Assembly: GCA_022813625.1 (NCBI GenBank)
Contig: JAKLMB010000032.1
Span: 310,001 to 374,000 of the forward strand
DNA length: 64,000 nt
Reading direction: 5' to 3'
DNA from: Aaosphaeria pasadenensis
Lineage: Eukaryota > Ascomycota > Dothideomycetes > Pleosporales
The position numbers and the translations under genes were made by a program. Of the stretch, positions 57,471-64,000 are shown piece after piece. Each line of letters starts with the position of its first letter. The stretch's first letter is position 1. The notes below the pieces were generated by a model. It was not told the DNA's origin. It saw only the letters and a list, made by a program, of their open reading frames with translations, and searched no databases.

Positions 57471-60407
57471 GGCGGGCGCACACTGCAGCAGGTAGAGGGG
57501 AGAGAGGGCGTGTGTGTTAGATGATCACAATTGGCAGCAATAAGAGGCGGCGGTGGAAAGAAGCTACTACGGTGGTCGGAAATCAGCAGAGCAGCCGCCT
57601 ACGTTACCCTGCCTTCCTCTAGGTGCTTTCAGTAATGACTATCTAGCATGTACTTGGTAATATAAGCATTCAGGTTCGACCGGATAGCTAGGAGGTAGCT
57701 TTGTGATGCTGCGGCGCAAAAAATGTTGTTGAGCACTGGAGGGGAAGACAGGGTCCTTGCTTTAGCTAGTACATGGTTTGTTACTAGGAGTGCTAGGTGG
57801 AAAGAGACTCTCTAGACTCCCTAGGCCACTCTCTACAAATACATAAGTTTGAGTAAGGTATATTTACCTAACCTAGTAAGAGTAGAGTAACTAGGTGAGG
57901 TGTAGTACGTCGGCACAGTAAACTACTGTAATAACGATGGGAACAAGTTGGGCGGGACGGGGCTCTACGTGGGGCGTGGCGGCCGACGGCCAAAGCAGAA
58001 AGCAGATGATTATTCTGATTAACTACAGTATTATTTATTATTGTACGAGAGACGAGAGAGACTACTGAACGAGCTCTTGCTTGTCTGTTTGTCTAGTTTT
58101 GTCTGGATCGCTTGGATGCTTGGTTGCTTCTTTGGCCGTTTCAACAACTATGTAATCGCCCACATACATACCTAGGCACGTAGGATAGGTACATACCCTA
58201 GATAGGCACCTAGGTTGTATGCATCGGGAGCCGGCCGTGTGGGCAAAGGAAAGCTGTTGATTGGGATCTTACATAGTAGAGAATCTCAGGGTGGGTGGTG
58301 GGGTGGGAGTATATCGTTGATACACACTGCACACTGCACAGTAGATAGAACAGGGTTTGTCTGTGTGGGAGTTGGATCCAGATAGAGTAACCCAATGATG
58401 CCAATCCAAATGTGATCGTGATTGATATACCTCGTAACGGCTACTTAGGTACTGGTAATGTATAGATGGGATGAACGCAAGGCCTACCTTTTTGAACCAT
58501 AGCTGTAAACTGTAACTAGTTGATCAATGATGTTGGTGACGGCTGACAATGTCGTACTTGATTATCATGAAATGTTGGAGTCTGTCTAGGCATCCCAATG
58601 AATTCATTAGATACCATACAGTCTTGTCCGTCTCGTATTATCTCCTTTTGGAGACCCGAACAGTGTCTGACCATCCCATTCCCCCTCTCCTCCGACTCCG
58701 ATAGCATCAAATCGTCATACCTGGAAATGATACTGGCCAGTCCGACGATTTCACAGACCAACAGCAGCCAGTCAGTTTTACCTGCAAGGTTTCCTCTCGG
58801 TGTATTATTTGCATATGTGCATGAGCGGACCGTCCAGCTTCTCCCGTGTTCTACGACGTATGCCGATGTATTTGCTTCTTGCTTCTTACTCATTGTGCTC
58901 ATGTTCATGTGTACGTCTATCCTGATCATCAATCCGCCCACTGAGCAGCAGGGCAGGGTCATCGCCCACCACCCCACTATGGTTTTACTACTTGCGCATC
59001 ACTCGGGCAATGGCCATGGGCGCATTCTCGGCGCGCCGTGTGCCAATCCCCGTAGATAAGCAAAAACATCATACTGTAATAATAATAATGAGACAAGTCC
59101 TCATTTGTCTAATCCCGTCTGCTGTTCCTGTTACATGCGCCTAACGCTCTCTGTTCGTCCGTGTGTGGAGGCAGAGGAGAAAGAAAAAACTTTCTTCTGT
59201 GTCTTCCCGGCCGGATACATGGCCAGTAGTCAGTAGTCAGTACATAGTGTTGTTGCTTCTGCCCGCGCTCAATTCAACCCGCGGACATTGAACCAGTAAT
59301 TAGCCTTGTTCGCTACTCGTACTTTTTTTCTTTTCGGTATACGTGGATGTGGATGGCGTGCACTGTGGATGGAAGATGCGGATGATAATACTGTTCTGTC
59401 AATAGCGAGACACGCTTCCCATACTGTGTCCCAGTTCAAGTGGGGGGGTTTCAATATCCGCGTGTCATGGTCCAGCAACTCCACCACCGCCATCTTTAGG
59501 TCACCCTGAGGTGCCCAGAGTCTAATATGAGGATACTGGGAAGTGTAGTGGAAGATGAGACATCCATGTGTGCACATGTAAACACACATGGAACAACAGC
59601 AGTCGTGACGCCGTGCCTATAGCCATAGGATGGATCCGGATGTGTCGCTGTGAAGGCCAACATATCTTAGCGTATCATCTGGTGTGACTTGAGCATGTCT
59701 CGCGATGTTCTGTTGAGCACTTGAGGCTGCAAATAGTAACGGCCGGGACGTGGGATGATCGGAACGGGTGGATGGCGAACGACGACGACGATGGCCGTAT
59801 ACATCAGGCGAAAGTCAAGTCATGAGCATGAGAGCATCCATCTTCTCCTAGCCAGGAGGAGCAAAGAGGAGAGTAAAGAGAAGACGAACAGGGCAATGGG
59901 GTTTTACTTATATATCAAGTGTAGGTTCTCTATTTGCGTTCGCATCGTCGTTAGGTCCAGCGCTCCTAGATGACCCGAGGCAGCACCCGCAACACCGTAC
60001 CTCGTAGGGCTGGACCGAGGGATCTCGAAAAAGATCCGCGAACTTATTCCGGAATCTTTCCTGTATAGTTGGAGGAGGTACATGATTGGGGATTAATTAC
60101 TTACGAGCACATTCATGGGCCAAATTAGCCAGTTAGGTTCACGTTCACATGTCTTTTGTGTGTGTGTCTCTGAGTTCTGTTCTGAATCGTGAAGCAGCAG
60201 TGGTGGATGACTAAAGGCGGTGAGCTCCAATCATCTCGCCTCACAAAGTGACCTTGCAACCTCCCTCCAACCACCTCTCACGCTCTCTCACACGACATAC
60301 CATCTACCGCGTTCCTCCAGTCCGTACCAATATATACAACAAACCGACCCTTACACGCAATATCCCATTCTATACTACCATCACACCTCACCTAACCTAC
60401 CTCCAAC

Positions 60408-60935
60408 ATGGTTGTACGTAGCCCATCCAGATATCGCCTGAGCAGGCAACAAAAGCATATTCAACCTACTCACACTTCGTTACAGTTCGGCAAGGTCGCT
60501 CACTACGCCTTCGATGCGGTTTTAAGTATGTTTCCGCGCACTACCCTCCCGTCTCCCGCCGTCACTAACAACGTCCTTCCAGTCTCCGTCTGCCTCGCTG
60601 GAGTCCGTCGCTCCACCGGCCTCACGTATGTCCACCGCCTCCTCCGCGAACCCGCGTAACAGATTTCACCGTCCAATACCTTCAAAATCCCCCCTCTTCC
60701 TCTTCCCAAGAAACCCCAAAGGCAAAAGAAACAGAATCAAGAGTGCATACTAACATTGCCCCGCTCCCCCCGGCGACCCCGGGGGCCGGACAGTCCCAGT
60801 GTTAAACCAGAGAACTTTTCAGAAACACCCGGCGTCAAGAAGTGGATCGACAACTACCTCTGGGTCGGCGAGTGGGCCATGGACCAGAGCGTCGCCATCG
60901 CCTCCACCTCCTCGTACTTCGAGCGAAAGCGCTGA
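60408..60935 (+). CDS. DUF1748 mitochondrial microprotein (yeast Mco12 family)
   Basis: Protein of 76 residues from four exons: 60408-60413 (only ATGGTT), 60486-60525, 60583-60625 and 60794-60935 (231 bases). The joined product reads MVFGKLAHY-like opening (MVFGKVAHYAFDAVL), then VCLAGVRRSTGLTPS and GVKKWIDNYLWVGEWAMDQS, ending TSSYFERKR, which is the whole conserved length of the DUF1748 family. Yeast Mco12 is mitochondrial; molecular role is unknown. Each junction has GT-AG ends and only this chain keeps the frame. The third intron is 168 bases, the longest I placed in the window. No open frame longer than 25 codons represents the gene, so it is easily missed. Confidence 0.88.
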
Positions 60936-61478
60936 ACGGCGGATCAATGATGTCGAACCCTGAGCGCTTTTCCGATTCGCTATAGAGAGCGGGCGCGCAA
61001 TCGGATTGGGAGGATTTGAGCTGAAGAAAGGGACGGGCGGCCTGGATGGGGAGATAAACAAGAGGAGGAAGAAAGGGGCAGGGTCGACAGGAATTCCATC
61101 TGTTGTTGCTGCCTGCGGGTTACGGACATGGGACATGACTGATGTGTATATGTGTTTTGCGCGCGCGGAGGAAAATATGAGAAGCATGACATGAACTCCA
61201 CTTGGGAAACCTCTTTTATTGTTGTTTTGTTTTTCCGCTGCCAGTCCGATCTCAGCAGGCGTTTAAATCTCCTTTTTACTCACGATAGCATCGATGACCA
61301 AAAAATCATCCAAGAAAAAAATTCACCATCTCAAGACATTTGAAATCTCCACCTTAATCAATTGGATTACGATAGTCACGTTGCGCTGTGGAGAGAAACC
61401 GTGATGGCTACGTTATCATTTTGGTTCGGATATGGTATCTGGTATCTGGTATCTCACGAAATCTATATCGACGCCCAC
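60936..61478. other. Intergenic between convergent DUF1748 and NBS1 genes
   Basis: 543 bases of 3' flank for two convergent genes; small frames here look accidental. Nothing recognisable. Confidence 0.6.
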
Positions 61479-63968
61479 TTATTTTCTCTTCCTCAATCGG
61501 AACCCCGTCTCTTCGTCATCGCTATCATCGCCCCTCGCCTTCGTCCTAGTCCTCTTGCTCGGACCCGCCGCCGCAGCAGGAGGAGCCGCTCTCTTCCTCG
61601 AACCCCTTTGCGTCTGCGTTTGCGTCTGCGTGTTGGCAGTGGTAACCTGAGTCTCCTCCACACGCTGCGTAGTACGTCCGCTCGACCTCGTCCCCGCGGT
61701 TCCTCTAGGCACGGGAGGGTCTGGGCTGATCTCGGGTTCGCTGTCCTCGACGTTGATGACCTCAGGCGGGCTGCTGCGTTTGCGCCTGACGAACCCGGGC
61801 TCCTCTTCAGAGTCGGATTCGGAGTCCTGGACGACGACAGCAGCGGGCTTGCTGCTGCCTTTCCTTGTCCTTGTGCTAGGTTGGATGTCGTCGTTGTCGT
61901 TGTCGTTGTCCTTGCTGCTGCTCTGCTGCGCAGAAGGGACGTTGTCCAGTAAGAAAGTATCACCGAGACCGAGGCCTTTCTTGTGCGGCGCTTCTTCGAG
62001 CGCGACGATGGCCTTCTCGCGCGCGGGCGGTCTCTCTGCACCGCCCTTGCGCATGAATTTTTTGAAGTTTTTCCGTCCGTTCCATTCTTCCTTCCAGCGA
62101 TCAGAAGTTGCTCCTGCTTGCTGCTGCTGCAACCGTGCTCTATCTTGACGGGGTCTGATCTCCATCTCCTCCACCTTCACGAGCCCCCTGATCTCGGATA
62201 TGTCGACGCCTTCGAGTGCCTCGCGCAGCTTCTCTTCGTCCGCCTTGCGCTGCTCTTCTTGCTCCTGGAGCCGCTGGCGTGTTGCCTCGCGGACGTCGAT
62301 CTCCTTCGAGACTTTCATCTTTGACTTTTGGAGTTTGGCTAGGACTTCCCCGCCTACAGTTCTCTTCTTGCTTCCCCCAGCCTGGGTTTCGGGCTCCACG
62401 GATGCAGATGCGGCGCGTGTTGCCGCTCGTTGCCGCTTCATTGCTGCTGCCGCCGGGAACAGCTGGTCGATTTGATTGTCCTCTTGCGGCACTTCCACGC
62501 TGGGAAGGGCTGGGGATTGATGTCTCTGAGATCGTCGGGAAGGTAGGTCATGGCTCGACTGAGTTTGACCTATAGATTCTTGGGGTAAGTTCGAAGATGG
62601 TATATCTTCCATGGGCGTATCTTCTTCCACTTTGCGAAGCTTGGCCGGGGGTTCGTAGTCATCGAACCCTGTGAAGCGGCTCGCTGTGGCCCCTCGCTGC
62701 ATGGGACGCTTTCGAGAATTCGTCTTAGTGGGCTGCTGCTCCTCGGCCGCCTGGGATGGTTCTCTTGATCGGACTCTGGTAAGGCGCGGACTGGACATTG
62801 GTTCCATCTTAGCAGTAGGACCAGTGCTCAAAGGGGCCTCCGCTTCAGGTGGTGGCTTTCGAAGCGCAGAAGCGTCGTTCGAGATTATAGCGTCAAGGAA
62901 TTCATTCTGAAGGACCGAGCGTTGATTCAGGGCATAATCGACTCCGGTAACGAATTCCGACGCCCAGTCTTCCAGTCCTTCGGGAACAATTGGGAGCCGG
63001 ATCGTTACCACCGGTAGCTGTTCACCAGTTGCCTTGGTTGGCTTCTTTTTCCCAACAACGCTATGAACGTAATCCACGTACTCTGCCACTGTTGTTTCGC
63101 CTAGCCGAACATTAAATAGAAGAGCTTTCCCATTCCCACCAGTTATAGGCTCATGCAAGCTGTTGTATTGGTTCTCATCCATGAACACGAATGTCAACCC
63201 CTTGAACACTTCCCCTCGGCTCGTATCTGGTTCCAGCAAGCGTCCGTCCCGCGGAACGGGTTCAGCGCCAACGGGGGGCACGTATTCCTTTTCTTTCGGC
63301 CAGCATACATCAAAGTCTTCCTCCAACTTTGACGCCCTGAAGTTATCGAAGTTTGCATTCTGAGGGGTTGCCAGTCGTAGCACCGCATCGAGAAAGTCGG
63401 CCGTAACAATGTGCACTCCAGCTACGAGGCCTTGCAGAACCTTAGGCAGGTTCCGTTTCTGGGAAACGACGTGTGTGGATTTTCCGTAGACGAAATCCGT
63501 GGTGGTCTTAACGTCGAGAGCGTGTAGCTGCGTGCTGCGCGCCTTACTTTCTTTGGATGCAAAGGTGAAAACAAAGGGCTGCCACGTGAGCTTGAATGGC
63601 GGATAGCTTTCGATCAATCGAATCGTGTGCTCCGTTCCTGGCAGGATATATCGATCGTATTCGATGCCTCCTCCCGCTTCCTTCTTGCTTAGCAATTTTT
63701 TGTCTCCATCAATGGTTGTTCCCTGTCTGCAACTCAAATCTGTGACCACCACTTGAGACCGCGCGTGTAGCTTGCTGCCATCCTCAGCTAGTACATCCAG
63801 TACTTTGATCATCATGTGCTGTCTCGAGACGGCCTTGTGATCGATGAAGATGCTCTTCCCTTCCTCGCCTGCAGCTGCCTTCGACGTCCGTCCATATAAT
63901 TGCTGCGAACCCGGTCGCAACCACACCCTTTTGCCGCCAAAGAGACTTTCGTGCTCGAGGAACCACAT
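61479..63968 (-). CDS. NBS1-like subunit of the MRN DNA-repair complex
   Basis: Intronless 829-residue protein starting MWFLEHESLFGGKRVWLRPG. The FHA domain (residues about 20-110) contains YGRTS and AVSRQHMMIKV. BRCT-like segments follow (about 115-330; DFVYGKSTHVVSQKRN, GVHIVTADFLDAVLRLA). A long disordered, charged region with S/T-P and S/T-Q sites follows. Near residue 630 lies NGRKNFKKFMRKGG, matching the KNFKKF-type Mre11-binding motif, which separates it from other FHA-BRCT proteins. The C-terminus is acidic then basic (DDSDDEETGFRLRKRK), where the family's Tel1/ATM-binding motif lies. The complex with Mre11 and Rad50 senses double-strand breaks in the nucleus; those partners are not in this window. 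Confidence 0.93.
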   Translation of the reverse strand: MWFLEHESLFGGKRVWLRPGSQQLYGRTSKAAAGEEGKSIFIDHKAVSRQHMMIKVLDVLAEDGSKLHARSQVVVTDLSCRQGTTIDGDKKLLSKKEAGGGIEYDRYILPGTEHTIRLIESYPPFKLTWQPFVFTFASKESKARSTQLHALDVKTTTDFVYGKSTHVVSQKRNLPKVLQGLVAGVHIVTADFLDAVLRLATPQNANFDNFRASKLEEDFDVCWPKEKEYVPPVGAEPVPRDGRLLEPDTSRGEVFKGLTFVFMDENQYNSLHEPITGGNGKALLFNVRLGETTVAEYVDYVHSVVGKKKPTKATGEQLPVVTIRLPIVPEGLEDWASEFVTGVDYALNQRSVLQNEFLDAIISNDASALRKPPPEAEAPLSTGPTAKMEPMSSPRLTRVRSREPSQAAEEQQPTKTNSRKRPMQRGATASRFTGFDDYEPPAKLRKVEEDTPMEDIPSSNLPQESIGQTQSSHDLPSRRSQRHQSPALPSVEVPQEDNQIDQLFPAAAAMKRQRAATRAASASVEPETQAGGSKKRTVGGEVLAKLQKSKMKVSKEIDVREATRQRLQEQEEQRKADEEKLREALEGVDISEIRGLVKVEEMEIRPRQDRARLQQQQAGATSDRWKEEWNGRKNFKKFMRKGGAERPPAREKAIVALEEAPHKKGLGLGDTFLLDNVPSAQQSSSKDNDNDNDDIQPSTRTRKGSSKPAAVVVQDSESDSEEEPGFVRRKRSSPPEVINVEDSEPEISPDPPVPRGTAGTRSSGRTTQRVEETQVTTANTQTQTQTQRGSRKRAAPPAAAAGPSKRTRTKARGDDSDDEETGFRLRKRK

Positions 63969-64000
63969 CGTAGAGTGCTCTGCGGCGGCACAAGTGAGCG

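Larger units (their letters stand above)
57311..60407. other. 3.1-kb gene-free stretch, divergent promoters of pyruvate kinase and DUF1748 genes
   Basis: No gene recognised in 3.1 kb. Two open frames of about 150 residues on opposite strands near 58516-59059 are mirror shadows without family features. Short AT-rich words and CCTAGG palindromes (58171, 58209) occur. An untranslated RNA or long leader is possible but cannot be shown. Confidence 0.5.

Noticed and set aside
37236..58214. Scattered CCTAGG palindromes in intergenic DNA
   Set aside because: The same hexamer also occurs inside coding genes (for example near 31312, 42415 and 54038), so no special intergenic enrichment is shown.
58516..59059. 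Two overlapping frames of about 153 codons on opposite strands
   Set aside because: Mirror images in a non-coding interval with no recognisable motifs; noted as a possible RNA locus only.

Overview
The window is nuclear DNA from a filamentous ascomycete fungus (Pezizomycotina). The evidence is short GT-AG introns of roughly 45-170 bases in most genes, a Zn2Cys6 regulator, a secreted AA9 polysaccharide monooxygenase, a secreted tyrosinase, a STE6-type a-factor exporter and a fungal STAND N-terminal domain protein. I found no rRNA, tRNA, CRISPR array, intact transposon or virus, and I cannot place the species.

I annotate 26 protein-coding genes, one cut by the left edge. Splice junctions were worked out by eye. 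For nearly every spliced gene the exon lengths sum to a multiple of three and restore a continuous family alignment.

Layout. 1-9.4 kb: STE6-like ABC exporter (-), PBDC1-like protein (-), WDR6/Trm734-like tRNA methylation cofactor (+). 9.8-17.9 kb: a repeat-rich BRCT protein (+), a HYPK-like NatA partner (-), class II DAHP synthase (+), an N-myristoylation-type protein (+), and a Harbinger-transposase-like N-terminal domain protein (-). 19.7-27.1 kb: Zn2Cys6 factor (+), a heptad-repeat orphan (-), a DUF2828/vWA protein (+), succinate-semialdehyde dehydrogenase (-). 28.3-40.7 kb: a small orphan (-), a fold-type I aminotransferase (-), ADP1-like ABCG transporter (+), tyrosinase (-), GFA-domain protein (-), DHA2-type MFS transporter (+). 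41.2-48.8 kb: STAND N-terminal/coiled-coil protein (+), AA9 LPMO (-), COX10 (-). 49.2-64 kb: RPN2 (-), mRNA 5'-triphosphatase (-), pyruvate kinase (-), DUF1748 mitochondrial microprotein (+), NBS1 (-).

Most genes are housekeeping and sit next to each other without an evident shared pathway. I see no biosynthetic gene cluster: the transporter, tyrosinase, aminotransferase and MFS genes in 28-41 kb are close together but lack a core synthase. The least explained material is the 15-residue S/T-P repeat array in the BRCT protein, the 21-base heptad-repeat gene that only appears after splicing, the lone Harbinger-like domain gene, the STAND-N protein without a NACHT module, and several diverged intergenic repeats, one with a possible RIP-like pattern. 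Large gene-poor stretches lie upstream of the Zn2Cys6 gene (1.9 kb) and upstream of pyruvate kinase (3.1 kb).
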